This document shows positions 34,656 to 43,419 of a stretch of DNA of 64,000 nt, one piece after another. Numbering within the stretch: the first letter of the stretch is position 1; every line of letters begins with the position of its first letter. Origin of the DNA: an uncultured Acetatifactor sp. Its GTDB lineage: Bacteria; Bacillota; Clostridia; Lachnospirales; Lachnospiraceae. The notes below the pieces were generated by a model that worked only from the letters and a program-made list of their open reading frames with translations, had not been told where the DNA came from and ran no database searches. The position numbers and the translations under genes are program-made. Where the stretch lies: positions 3,796 through 67,795 of the forward strand of contig CAJUGH010000024.1 in the NCBI GenBank assembly GCA_910586215.1, written 5' to 3'.

Positions 34656-35660
34656 TCATTCCCTGCATGCTGCCCGTGCCCTGTCTGGATCGTGCCCTGC
34701 CTCCTCCGGCTCCTTTTCTTCTGTCAGGCCGGGTCTGCCACCCTCCCAGTACGCCCGGTTGGTACTAATGGCCAGCACCCATTTCCGCGGCAGGCCCTTA
34801 TAATGTTTTCCCAGGAAATACCCGGCATACTTAAAAGCGCACTGCATGCAGAAACCGGGAAAAAGGATCCTGCAGCCCTCTTGTCCCAGCCGCCTCCAGG
34901 TCTGCGCCACCAGCTTCTTTCCTTCGGACTCAGAGGAAATCCCACTGAAGACTTCCGGGTGATCTGCCTGGGACACTCCCAGGTCAAAATTCCTGCGAAG
35001 CTGCTGCAGGTTCGTATAGGTATGGGAATGTATCACCTCTGCCCCAGCCACATATGCCACGGAATAACCTGCCTGCACGGCCCCTGCTGCATAGATCATA
35101 TCCTCATTGAATATTGTATGGCGGATGAACCCTCCCAATTCCTCATAAATATCCCGGCGGTATGCCGCACATACATTGGAACAGAAGAAGGTCTTCACCC
35201 CCAGGCGTTCCATGTCCCCTGCATTTTTCACCTGGGAGGCCGCCGGATAGTTGAACTCCCTGGAGATCCGTTCCAGTACACCGCTGTCCTTCCTGGGCAG
35301 CTGCCTGGCATAAGCCACTGCAACGCCTTCCCTTAAGGCATCTACCAGCTTCTCCACCAGATCTTCCCTGGCTGGCATGGCATCCTGGGTCATAGTCACG
35401 AACACATCCCCGTCTGTGTATCTCACTCCCTGGTGCCTGGTACCCCCATGGTCAAATTCCTTCCTGGCCAGATGATGTACTTCCACTTCCGGGTATTTTT
35501 CTGCAAAGCCAGTTCCTGCTGTCAGCGCATCAAGAAACTGCTGCCCGGTATTCATCAAGATAATCTTCCCCAAGGACACTGTCTGGCGCTTCAGCCGATC
35601 CAGCAGTTCCAGCAATTCTGTTCCCGGCTTGTACACCGGAATTACCACATCTACTTTCAA
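34656..35660 (-). CDS. GT2 glycosyltransferase, rhamnosyltransferase-like
   Basis: 334 residues from a TTG start (codon at 35660) behind GGGGGTG. GT-A fold: VDVVIPVYKPG at the N-terminus, then KEFDHGGTRHQGV, and the donor-metal region FVTMTQDAMPA; acceptor-side motif FNEDMIYAAGAVQAGY. The FDHGGTR and TQDAxP pattern is typical of rhamnosyltransferases acting on dTDP-rhamnose. A ~70-residue C-terminal tail includes a short hydrophobic stretch. It probably adds rhamnose to the lipid-linked polysaccharide. It follows the LCP gene terminator and heads a unit with glmS. Confidence 0.92.
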   Translation of the reverse strand: MKVDVVIPVYKPGTELLELLDRLKRQTVSLGKIILMNTGQQFLDALTAGTGFAEKYPEVEVHHLARKEFDHGGTRHQGVRYTDGDVFVTMTQDAMPAREDLVEKLVDALREGVAVAYARQLPRKDSGVLERISREFNYPAASQVKNAGDMERLGVKTFFCSNVCAAYRRDIYEELGGFIRHTIFNEDMIYAAGAVQAGYSVAYVAGAEVIHSHTYTNLQQLRRNFDLGVSQADHPEVFSGISSESEGKKLVAQTWRRLGQEGCRILFPGFCMQCAFKYAGYFLGKHYKGLPRKWVLAISTNRAYWEGGRPGLTEEKEPEEAGHDPDRARAACRE

Positions 35661-35704
35661 ACTTTACACCCCCATGCCCGCCCCTGGCGGGCATAAATTT
35701 CAAG

Positions 35705-35728
35705 AGTACGAAAGTTTACTTTCGTACT
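35705..35728. promoter_or_regulatory. Perfect dyad upstream of the rhamnosyltransferase-glmS unit
   Basis: AGTACGAAAGT / ACTTTCGTACT, perfect 11-bp arms around TT, 45 bp before the start codon and downstream of a possible promoter (TTGACA at 35765-35770, weak -10). It has no T-run, so an operator or leader hairpin is more likely than a terminator. Confidence 0.5.
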
Positions 35729-35793
35729 TATCCTCCGCTTACCCTAGCGTACACTCTAAGGAATTGTCAAAAATAATCTGAATAAATCCTTAT

Positions 35794-35836
35794 AAAAAAA
35801 GACATAGCGGGACACTTCTGCAGCACCCCGTTATGC
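35794..35836 (-). terminator. Terminator of the LCP gene
   Basis: Minus-strand GGCATAACGGGG and CCCGCTATGTC form an imperfect stem followed by seven T (35794-35800). It is about 45 nt after the LCP stop codon and separates the upstream genes from the rhamnosyltransferase-glmS unit. Confidence 0.65.
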
Positions 35837-35879
35837 CTCCCTTCTGGTTCCTGTATTCTTTTATTCCGGCTCTCCTGTC

Positions 35880-37034
35880 CTATCGGTTTTTCAGATAAGG
35901 TGCCGCATCTGCCGCAATCTTGGCACCATATTCCTTCACATTGTCCGTGACTTCGTATTCCTCATCATCGAACAGGAACTGGTGCAACCACACCACATTG
36001 GACTCCAGGTCCACCGGCACCACACAGCTTCCCTTGGCCCCCATATTGGGCACCGCCCGCATATCTTCCTGGGGGAAACCTGCTTCGTCCACAATCTCAT
36101 AGTCGGCGATCACAGCCAGAAGTTCCAGGATAGTCTCTGTGTCAAGGCTGGTGTAGATATCCCCCACGGCATCGTTGAACACCCGGGTCAAAGTCGCCAG
36201 GTCTGCCTTCTTGGCCTGGTCTTCTATGGCCTGCAGGACCTCCCTCTGGCGGGCAGCACGCTGGAAATCATCCCCTTTGGTATACCGAATGCGGCAGTAA
36301 GCCGTAGCCTGCAGCCCGTTCAGGAGCTGGGAGCCTGTGTCCGTCACCTTCGTATAACTTGTCTTGAGCACATCGTCCACAATGGTACTCTGGTAATTGT
36401 TGATATGCTTCAGTTCCTCGCTGTCCACATCAATATAGACACCACCCAGGCCATCGATAACCTTGATCAGTCCCTTATAGCCAACGGTCACGAAATCCGT
36501 GATATCCATGTCCAGGTTCATATTCAACATCTTGATGGCCTGCTCTGCACCGCCGTAGGAATAGGCAGAATTACACTTCCAATAGTCGTCCCCCTCCTTA
36601 CTGGCCAGATTCAAGTAGGTGTCACGGTATATACTCACCAGCTTGATGTCCCCGGTGTCCATATTGATGCTGGCAATCATGGTACTGTCACTGCGGCTGC
36701 CCTTGAACAACTGGCTGTCTGTGGTGGCATCCACGCCGAACAGTGCAATGTTGCGGTATCCATGCATGGCATTCTCTTCGTCCTGCACGGCCTCCTGGAT
36801 CTCTGTGGGAATATTCAGTTCCTTGGTGTCCAGTGTCACCATGTTGGGTCCCTCGCTGCTCTGCGTCATCACCAGATACAACACTGCCACCATGATCAGG
36901 ATAATCACGATCTCAACGGCAAACAGGATAATCTTTCCTTTGCTGTTCTTGCGGCGCTTCGCGCTCACTTGCCTGCTGCCTCCCTGAGGAGGCCTGTTTC
37001 CCTGCGGGTTTCTGGGTCTTTGGTTTGCTGCCAT
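35880..37034 (-). CDS. LytR-CpsA-Psr (LCP) family wall-polymer transferase
   Basis: 384 residues; GGAGAAG before the ATG. A basic N-terminal tail (1-33), one membrane anchor (about 34-56) and an extracellular LCP domain: NIALFGVDATTDSQLFKGSRSDSTMIASIN with the conserved Asp/Arg/Ser set, LVSIYRDTYLNL, and the late RIRYTKGDDFQRAARQREVL containing the pyrophosphate-binding Arg residues. LCP proteins move wall teichoic acid, capsule or secondary polysaccharide from undecaprenyl phosphate to peptidoglycan. With a priming transferase 15 bp upstream, it is the obvious ligase for the polymer made in this locus. Confidence 0.95.
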   Translation of the reverse strand: MAANQRPRNPQGNRPPQGGSRQVSAKRRKNSKGKIILFAVEIVIILIMVAVLYLVMTQSSEGPNMVTLDTKELNIPTEIQEAVQDEENAMHGYRNIALFGVDATTDSQLFKGSRSDSTMIASINMDTGDIKLVSIYRDTYLNLASKEGDDYWKCNSAYSYGGAEQAIKMLNMNLDMDITDFVTVGYKGLIKVIDGLGGVYIDVDSEELKHINNYQSTIVDDVLKTSYTKVTDTGSQLLNGLQATAYCRIRYTKGDDFQRAARQREVLQAIEDQAKKADLATLTRVFNDAVGDIYTSLDTETILELLAVIADYEIVDEAGFPQEDMRAVPNMGAKGSCVVPVDLESNVVWLHQFLFDDEEYEVTDNVKEYGAKIAADAAPYLKNR

Positions 37035-37049
37035 GGTTCTTCTCCTTAT

Positions 37050-38456
37050 CTAATATGCATTTTTATTGACAAAACCTGTAAAAAAGGTCATAAAAATAAT
37101 CTTCATATCAAACCAGAAAGTCCAATTCTCTATATAGTAAAGATCATACTCGATCCGCTTCCTGATGGAGGTGTCCCCCCGCAGGCCATTTACCTGGGCC
37201 CATCCGGTAAGCCCCGGTCTCACCTGGTGTTTCACCATATACCTGGGAATCTCCTCCCGGAACTTCTCCACAAACAGGGGCCTCTCCGGCCTGGGCCCTA
37301 CCAGGCTCATATCCCCTTTCAGGATATTGAATAGCTGGGGCAGTTCGTCCAGGCTGGTCCGGCGCAGGAATTTCCCCACTCCAGTGACCCTGGGATCATT
37401 CCGTACTGTCCAGGCCTTCTTCTCTTCCCTGGGAGACTGGATTTCCATGCTGCGGAATTTATACATATAAAAAGTCTTGTTGTGAAGTCCCACCCGCTCC
37501 TGCTTAAAGATCACAGGACCCGGACTGCTAAGTTTCACCAGGATGGCAGACAGGATCATAATGGGCGATGTCACCGCGATGCCGAACAGGGAACCTGCTA
37601 TGTCAACCACCCGTTTGATAATCATATTGCCCGTGTTGGTCAAGGGCACATAGCGGATGTTGATCACTGGAAGGCCCAGCAGGTCTTCCGTATAGGGCTT
37701 GCTGGGAATCAGGCTGTTGTAGTCCGGGATAAACTTGGTATGCACCCCGGATTTCTCACAGGTTCCCACAATGCTCCGCAGATAATCGTAATCCTCCAGG
37801 GGCAGGGTAATGGCGATCTCGTCCAGCTTGTTCTCTGGCAGGATCACTTCCAGGTTCCCCAGGCTTCCCAGGACTTTTACTCCTTTGTAGGTGGTACCTG
37901 CGGGAATATGGTTGTCCAGGATGCCACAGGCCACATATCCCCACTGGGGATTGTCCATCAGTCTGTCAATGTATTCCTCCGCTGCCCTGGAATACCCCAC
38001 TAACAGGATATGTTTCAGGTTATATCCCTTGCTGCGGATGGTCCTAAGTCCCTTGCGCAGGAAGATCCGGAAGCAGGAAGTGAAGAACACATTAAAGGTG
38101 TAAAATATCACCATCACGGACCGGGAATAATTGATCTCCTTGATGATCATGTACAGGACAATGATCAAGGTCACAATGCCAATGGTGTTGGCCTTCACGA
38201 TCCCGTAGATCTCGAACCGGCGCCGCACCGTACGCTTGGGTGCATACACATTGCACACATAATACATGACCATGAAGATGGGTATGATAAATACCAGCAG
38301 CCGGAAATAATCACTGGCTGGCAGGACACCAGGACCTGGCCCCTTGTTCAAGATATAAAACTTGAAAAAGTAGGCCAACATAAAGGACGCTGCTGTGATG
38401 GCAGCATCTATCATTACCATGAATCGGTTAAAAACCTTCTGATTGTCCTTTATCAT
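37050..38456 (-). CDS. Polyprenyl glycosylphosphotransferase (initiating sugar-phosphate transferase)
   Basis: 468 residues from ATG 38456 (GGGTGG before it; a GTG at 38465 is an alternative). Four N-terminal membrane helices (about 12-125), a Rossmann-like central region (ILLVGYSRAAEEYIDRL), then a fifth helix and the catalytic bacterial sugar transferase domain: VKRVVDIAGS, FKQERVGLHNKTFYMYKFRSM, RRTSLDELPQLFNILKGDMS and VGPRPERP. WbaP/WcaJ-type enzymes load glucose-, galactose- or GalNAc-phosphate on undecaprenyl phosphate, the first membrane step of polymer synthesis. The donor sugar cannot be read from sequence. Confidence 0.95.
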   Translation of the reverse strand: MIKDNQKVFNRFMVMIDAAITAASFMLAYFFKFYILNKGPGPGVLPASDYFRLLVFIIPIFMVMYYVCNVYAPKRTVRRRFEIYGIVKANTIGIVTLIIVLYMIIKEINYSRSVMVIFYTFNVFFTSCFRIFLRKGLRTIRSKGYNLKHILLVGYSRAAEEYIDRLMDNPQWGYVACGILDNHIPAGTTYKGVKVLGSLGNLEVILPENKLDEIAITLPLEDYDYLRSIVGTCEKSGVHTKFIPDYNSLIPSKPYTEDLLGLPVINIRYVPLTNTGNMIIKRVVDIAGSLFGIAVTSPIMILSAILVKLSSPGPVIFKQERVGLHNKTFYMYKFRSMEIQSPREEKKAWTVRNDPRVTGVGKFLRRTSLDELPQLFNILKGDMSLVGPRPERPLFVEKFREEIPRYMVKHQVRPGLTGWAQVNGLRGDTSIRKRIEYDLYYIENWTFWFDMKIIFMTFFTGFVNKNAY

Positions 38457-38474
38457 ATGCGCCACCCGGAGTAT

Positions 38475-38503
38475 ATTCTACAATATTATTATAAGGAGTA
38501 CAA
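38475..38503 (-). promoter_or_regulatory. Possible internal promoter upstream of the priming transferase
   Basis: Minus-strand TTGTAC (38498-38503), 17 bp, TAGAAT (38475-38480), 19 bp before the start codon. The preceding gene ends in an AT-rich hairpin (TTTCTTAAG/CTTAAGAAA, 38524-38545) that overlaps its stop codon. Confidence 0.4.
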
Positions 38504-38527
38504 CTTATAAATTTATGAAGCTATTTC

Positions 38528-39529
38528 TTAAGTTTTCTTAAGAAACCGCAGGGTATTCAAGTAGAGTTGTCCCTGGATGGCCAGGTAATTCCCAAGGAAG
38601 CGGAAACGGAAACGTACCTTCTGTTTCCTTCCCTCCCTGGAAAAGAGTTTTCCAAATCCTTTCCACAGGCCCTGCAGGTATGTTATCCCCATACCCTTGT
38701 GGCAGAAAAAGAGGAATTTCGCCCCAAATCCCACCACCAGGAAAGGCAGGTTCCACAGCCACTGCAGCAGTGGCATGTTCTTGCCCACCACATAGATATT
38801 GTTGGCAGAAGCAAGGGAAGTCTTCCATGGATTATAGCGGGAACCGCTGGAAGCACTTCCAAAATGTACCACCTGGGCAGATGGCTCGTAGAAGCTGCGG
38901 TACCCATGAATACGCGCCCGCCAGCCCACATCCAGGTCTTCCAGGTAAGCAAAGTGGGACTCGTCAAAATAACCGATTTCTTCAAAAATGTTCTTTCGGT
39001 AAATGGCTGCACCGCCACAGGCAGAGAATACCTGACAGGGCTGGTCGAACCGGGATGCCGGCCTCCCCTTCCCCCTGGCATAGGCCCAGCCCAGGACACA
39101 GTAGCGGTCCCCGCCATCGTCCATCCGCTCCGTGTCATCCCACAGAAGCATCCTGGCGCTGACGGAAAAAGCATCCTTCTCCCTCTCCATGGCCTGGAAA
39201 AGCCCCTTCACAAATCCAGGATACACCCTTGTGTCATTGTTCAGCAGGATCACATATGGGGTCTTGGCCCTGCGGATCCCCACATTCACCGCGTGGCAGA
39301 AGCCCGTGTTCTCCGGCAGGGCTTCCACCTCCACCTCTGGAAAGGATTCTGCCAGCAGGGCCAGGCTGCCATCCTCAGAGCCGTTGTCCACCACCAGGAT
39401 GCTGTAGGGCGGTGTGCCCTCCTCCTGCCGGCCCAGGGCTTCCAGACAGTCCCCCAGGAACCGGATGCCGTTATAGTTGGGTATTACAACCGTGATCCCT
39501 TTCCTGTTGTCTGTGCTTGTTGCTTCCAT
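38528..39529 (-). CDS. GT2 glycosyltransferase with C-terminal membrane-associated tail
   Basis: 333 residues; ATG at 39529 is 8 nt from AAAGGG (an ATG at 39535 is closer than usual). GT-A motifs: TVVIPNYNGIRFLGDCL, VVDNGSEDGS, VILLNNDTRVYPG (donor/metal), ACGGAAIYRKNIFEEIG, and YLEDLDVGWRARIHGY (acceptor/base ED). This layout matches bacterial rhamnosyl- and related transferases of the WbbL/RfbF type. A hydrophobic stretch near residues 255-275 (LLQWLWNLPFLVVGFGAKFL) may associate with the membrane. It is 18 bp downstream of another GT2 gene. Confidence 0.93.
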   Translation of the reverse strand: MEATSTDNRKGITVVIPNYNGIRFLGDCLEALGRQEEGTPPYSILVVDNGSEDGSLALLAESFPEVEVEALPENTGFCHAVNVGIRRAKTPYVILLNNDTRVYPGFVKGLFQAMEREKDAFSVSARMLLWDDTERMDDGGDRYCVLGWAYARGKGRPASRFDQPCQVFSACGGAAIYRKNIFEEIGYFDESHFAYLEDLDVGWRARIHGYRSFYEPSAQVVHFGSASSGSRYNPWKTSLASANNIYVVGKNMPLLQWLWNLPFLVVGFGAKFLFFCHKGMGITYLQGLWKGFGKLFSREGRKQKVRFRFRFLGNYLAIQGQLYLNTLRFLKKT

Positions 39530-39547
39530 CCTCATATCCCTTTCTGT

Positions 39548-41041
39548 TCATATCCCTCTTTCCGGGTCATACAGCAGCCTGTACCCCCTCTCCCTAAGGG
39601 CCTGGGACAACGCAAGGCTCACTGACCGCCAGTCACAGTCCCCAGGCAGGGTGGAAGCATCGAACAGTTCCCCTTTCCCTTTTCCCTGTGCTCCCCTTGT
39701 CCGGTAAGGTACTCCTACCACCTGCCTGAACAACTCCCTGCATTCCTTCCGCACCTGGATGCAGCGGATATCCAGAGCCTGGGCATCCTGGAACAGTACA
39801 GCCCTGTGCAGATACCCGCTGTAGGCTTCCCGCAATCCCTCGTAGTACACCTCTCCCTGGGCAGACATTCTTCCGCCTGCCACCCGGCCCTTCTCCAGGA
39901 CCCTGCCACCCACAGCACCCAGGTCCGGTCTGGAGGCGAAGATCTCCCCCTCATAATGCAATCTATAGAAACCCAGATGCTTCATGGGATATACTTTGGC
40001 CTTCCAGCCCTGCCTGTCCGCAAAATCCTGTACGGCACGGCCCCCTGCCTCATAGGCATACTGCTTACTGGCTGGATTCTCTGCCGTGGAACCGGCATGG
40101 CATCTCCAGTGGTAGAGCACCCTGGGAATGTGTACCATCTGCCTCTCCTCCCCAAGCAGCCTTTCTGCGGCCCGCAGCACCAGGTCATAGTCCTGGGCGC
40201 CGTCATAGGCCTGCCGGAAACCCAGTTCCTGGATCAGTTCCCGCTTCATCACCAGGAAATGACAGATATAGTTGTTGCACAGCAGCAGATCCAGGTTAAA
40301 GTCTTCCTTCTCATTTGGCTCGAAAAAGAGCGACCCGTCCCCATTACACTTGTCTTCATCCGAATAGAGAAGTCCCGGTTCCACCCCTTCCTGGCGCCTG
40401 GCCAGGATAGCCCGTGCCATATGGTGCAGGGCATCCTGGGTCAGCAGGTCATCGTGGTCCAGGAGACCCACATATGCCCCCCTTGCCAGGGCAATCCCGG
40501 CATTGGTGTTCCCGGCGATCCCCCCATTGGATGCCAGATGACAATAGCGGATGCGCCCGTCCTCCCATGGTCTGGCATCCCGCTCCCCTGGACTGCCTTC
40601 CTGCTCCCACCGTCTGGCCACCTGCGCCACACTGTCATCTGCCGTGGCATCTGCCAGGATCAGTTCCCAGTAGGGATAGGTCTGGGCAAAAAGGGACTCC
40701 ACCAGTTCCACCAGGAACTGCTCCCCGGTCTGATAGGTTGGCACCACAATGCTAAAGGTGACAATTTCCGGCTCCTCCCCGGAAGCTATCCGGCCATCCC
40801 AATCCGATGCCCGGATACCCTGCCGCGTCTGCTCCTGGTCCTGCCCTGTCCGCTCCCGCCCCTGCCCTGTCCATTCCTGTCTCTGGGCTTCCAGTTCCCG
40901 GGTGTCCGGCGGCACATAGCAGTAAGGGGGCTTCCTGCCCTCCTCCAGTCTCTCCCTTGCCGCATACCAGGTATTCTTCACACCGTTCCGGCGCAGATAG
41001 TATGCCGCTTTTTTCAGATTTGCAATGCTGATCATGCCCAT
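39548..41041 (-). CDS. GT2 glycosyltransferase with degenerate second half
   Basis: 497 residues; AGGTGAC before the ATG. After a helical lead and a low-complexity Gln/Arg/Gly-rich insert (about residues 50-80) comes one complete GT2 domain: FSIVVPTYQTGEQFL, ADATADDSV, GGIAGNTNAG, GLLDHDDLLTQDAL and YDGAQDYDLVLRAAE. It closely parallels the first domain of the 698-residue GT2 at 43420-45516. The C-terminal ~150 residues resemble a second GT2 domain that has lost its donor-binding Asp motif. Likely a polysaccharide chain-extending transferase in the cytoplasm. Confidence 0.9.
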   Translation of the reverse strand: MGMISIANLKKAAYYLRRNGVKNTWYAARERLEEGRKPPYCYVPPDTRELEAQRQEWTGQGRERTGQDQEQTRQGIRASDWDGRIASGEEPEIVTFSIVVPTYQTGEQFLVELVESLFAQTYPYWELILADATADDSVAQVARRWEQEGSPGERDARPWEDGRIRYCHLASNGGIAGNTNAGIALARGAYVGLLDHDDLLTQDALHHMARAILARRQEGVEPGLLYSDEDKCNGDGSLFFEPNEKEDFNLDLLLCNNYICHFLVMKRELIQELGFRQAYDGAQDYDLVLRAAERLLGEERQMVHIPRVLYHWRCHAGSTAENPASKQYAYEAGGRAVQDFADRQGWKAKVYPMKHLGFYRLHYEGEIFASRPDLGAVGGRVLEKGRVAGGRMSAQGEVYYEGLREAYSGYLHRAVLFQDAQALDIRCIQVRKECRELFRQVVGVPYRTRGAQGKGKGELFDASTLPGDCDWRSVSLALSQALRERGYRLLYDPERGI

Positions 41042-41389
41042 GGCCTGTCACCTGCTTCTTTCCTTCCGGTAATCGCTTTTACATGTCTGCTTTATAAACT
41101 ATTACCCAGCCTGTACCCTTCCCTGTCCCTGTACTCCCCACAGCCCATATAGGAAAGATTCCCTACCCGGCCTACATGCTGGCCAGGCAGGGAATTCCCC
41201 TGTACCTTTCTATTGCACCGCACACGGTATCCTATGCAATACCTGCACGGGCATTTCCCATTCCTGCAGCCACCAGATCCCCTATCCCCAGGGGGCCTGC
41301 GCTGACAGTCCATCTATATCCTGCCTTAGGGCTTTGGCCGGAGTCTTACAGCAGCGCCTTCAGGAACCTGGCATATGTCCACCTGGATC
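41042..41389. other. 348-bp gap with no recognisable gene
   Basis: Lies between phosphoglucomutase and the 497-residue GT2. Short open frames on both strands look like no known protein. The stretch is rich in CAGG/GGGA tracts. No terminator or convincing promoter was identified and no copy of the family A or B repeats is present. Confidence 0.6.
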
Positions 41390-43111
41390 CTACAGCACTG
41401 CCTTCAAATCCTCTGTCAACTGTGCCAGCCTGGCCTGGGCATCCTCAATACTGGAGCCTTTCACGCCCATGTAGAACTTGATCTTCGGCTCGGTGCCGGA
41501 AGGACGGGCACAGCACCATTCATCGTCCGGCAATTCGAAATAGAGTACGTTGGACTTCGGAAGGCCAGTCTTACCTTCTTCCCCTGTGGCCATGTCGATC
41601 AGCCTGTCTGTCTGGTAATCCCTGAACTTCAGAACTTTCCTGTCTCCGAAAGCCTTAGGCGGATTCTGGCGCAGCTTATCCATAATCTCTGCGATCTGCC
41701 TGGAACCATCTATTCCCTTTAAGGTAATGGTGTACTGGCTCTCCTTGTAATATCCATACTTCTCATACACATCCAGCATCATATCCCACAGGGTCTTGCC
41801 GTGCTTCTTGCAGAAAGCCGCCACCTCGCACAGACACATCACTGCCACGATAGCGTCCTTGTCCCTGGCATGGGTTCCCGCCAAACATCCATAGCTCTCT
41901 TCCAGACCAAACACATAATGGTTGCTACCTGTCTGCTCAAAACGCTTGATCTGCTCGCCGATGAACTTAAATCCTGTGAGCACCTCGATCAGCTTCACGT
42001 TGTAGGCCGCCGTGATGGGCCTTGTCATGTTGGTGGTCACAATGGTGGTCACCAGGGCCGGGGTCACCGGCATGGTGCCTGTAGCCGTCCTCTCCCGTAG
42101 AATGTACTCCGCAATCAGCATACCGGACATATTGCCTGTGAAGGACACATACTCCCCGGTCTTCGTATCCTTGGCATACACGCCCAGACGGTCTGCATCC
42201 GGGTCTGTGGCCAGCACAATGTCCGCATCCTTCTCTTTTGCCAGACGCAGGGCATAGGTAAAGGCTTTGGGATCCTCGGGATTGGGATACTCCAATGTGG
42301 TAAAGTTGGGATCCGGGTTCTCCTGCTCCGGAACCACATACACATGCTTGAAGCCCAGTTCCGAAAGGATACGCCTTGCAGGAACATTGCCTGTGCCGCA
42401 GAGAGGCGTATATACAATCTTAATATCATCAGCCACTTGGGCGATCACTTCGGGATGGATGATCTGCTTTTTCAACTCTGCCATGTAAGCATCATCGATC
42501 TCCTTGCCGATCACCTGGTACAGACCTTTTTCCATGGCTTCTGCCTTATCCATGGTCTTCACGGTATGATAATCCTTGATCGCCTGTACTTCCTCTATGA
42601 TCTGCTTGTCGAAAGGCGCTGTCACCTGTGCGCCGTCCTCCCAGTATACCTTATACCCGTTGTACTCAGGGGGATTGTGGCTGGCTGTCACCACGATACC
42701 TGCGGTACAGCCTAAGGTCCGCAGGGCAAAGGACAGTTCCGGCGTAGGCCTCAGGGAATCAAACACATAGGCCTTGATGCCATTGGCTGCCAGACACTGT
42801 GCCGCCACATCGGCAAATTCCGGGGACATGCGCCTGGAGTCATAGGCGATGGCCACACCCTTGTCCTGAGTGCCCTGCTTTAAGATAAAGTTCGCAAGCC
42901 CCTGTGTGGCCTTGCGGACAGTGTACAGGTTCATCCGGTTGGTTCCTGCCCCAATGATGCCCCGCAGACCGCCGGTGCCGAACTCCAGTTCCTTGTAGAA
43001 ACGGTCTTCGATCTCCCCCTGGTTGTCCTTAATGGCCAACAGTTCGTTCTTGGTCTCCTGGTCGAAATAGTCGTCTTCCAGCCAGAAATTGAATTCCTCC
43101 ATAAAGCTCAT
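41390..43111 (-). CDS. Phosphoglucomutase/phosphomannomutase
   Basis: 573 residues, the length of the PgcA-type alpha-phosphoglucomutase; start MSFMEEFNFWLEDD behind AACAGGAGG. The phosphoserine is in GIVVTASHNPPEYNG (about residue 143), the metal loop is ATDPDADRLG, the sugar-binding loop GLEESYGCL, and the phosphate-binding loop RPSGTEPKIKFYMG. It interconverts glucose-6-phosphate and glucose-1-phosphate, the precursor for RfbA. It is placed between glycosyltransferase genes, downstream of a family A repeat, with a possible extended -10 promoter (TGGTAAAAT, minus strand at 43200-43205 and upstream). Confidence 0.96.
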   Translation of the reverse strand: MSFMEEFNFWLEDDYFDQETKNELLAIKDNQGEIEDRFYKELEFGTGGLRGIIGAGTNRMNLYTVRKATQGLANFILKQGTQDKGVAIAYDSRRMSPEFADVAAQCLAANGIKAYVFDSLRPTPELSFALRTLGCTAGIVVTASHNPPEYNGYKVYWEDGAQVTAPFDKQIIEEVQAIKDYHTVKTMDKAEAMEKGLYQVIGKEIDDAYMAELKKQIIHPEVIAQVADDIKIVYTPLCGTGNVPARRILSELGFKHVYVVPEQENPDPNFTTLEYPNPEDPKAFTYALRLAKEKDADIVLATDPDADRLGVYAKDTKTGEYVSFTGNMSGMLIAEYILRERTATGTMPVTPALVTTIVTTNMTRPITAAYNVKLIEVLTGFKFIGEQIKRFEQTGSNHYVFGLEESYGCLAGTHARDKDAIVAVMCLCEVAAFCKKHGKTLWDMMLDVYEKYGYYKESQYTITLKGIDGSRQIAEIMDKLRQNPPKAFGDRKVLKFRDYQTDRLIDMATGEEGKTGLPKSNVLYFELPDDEWCCARPSGTEPKIKFYMGVKGSSIEDAQARLAQLTEDLKAVL

Positions 43112-43267
43112 CTCTAACCCTCCTGTTTTTTTGCGATTGCAGACATTACCGGCCACCGGAATCCCGGCTGCCGAACACTGCCTGCCCCAACATGAAACCA
43201 TTTTACCATATTATTCCCAGTTTTAAAAGAGAAGCCATGCATTTTCACATCCATCTGTTAAATCCGG

Positions 43268-43403
43268 GTTGCTGCTCACTCCGTTCACAGTAACAGATGC
43301 GCACAAAATGAGCACAGAACGCGCATTTTGGCGCACGCAGTCTCGGGTTTTTATGCAAAACGCGCATAAAAACGCCTCGCGTTATTGACGAGTGAACAGT
43401 AAC
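43268..43403 (-). repeat. Family A folded repeat, copy A4
   Basis: Key copy for structure. The conserved hairpin has changed stem sequence but still pairs: TTTTTATGC / GCATAAAAA (43348-43356 / 43364-43372) around the same 7-nt loop, in place of TCACGC/GCGTGA. Variable hairpin CAAAATG/CATTTTG (43304-43310 / 43324-43330). The ends GTTACTGTTCACTC and GAGTGAGCAGCAAC (minus strand) pair nearly completely. It starts 17 bp after the GT2 stop codon. Confidence 0.8.
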
Positions 43404-43419
43404 AAACACGAGTTACTGC

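Noticed and set aside
41092..41313. A 73-codon minus-strand frame in the gap after phosphoglucomutase
   Set aside because: No ribosome site, no hydrophobic or domain pattern, Gly/Arg/Cys-rich composition of random GC-rich sequence.
41340..41410. Apparent duplication of the phosphoglucomutase 3' end (ACAGCAGCGCCTTCA beside ACAGCACTGCCTTCA)
   Set aside because: Only about 15 bp match; too short to support a gene duplication or remnant.
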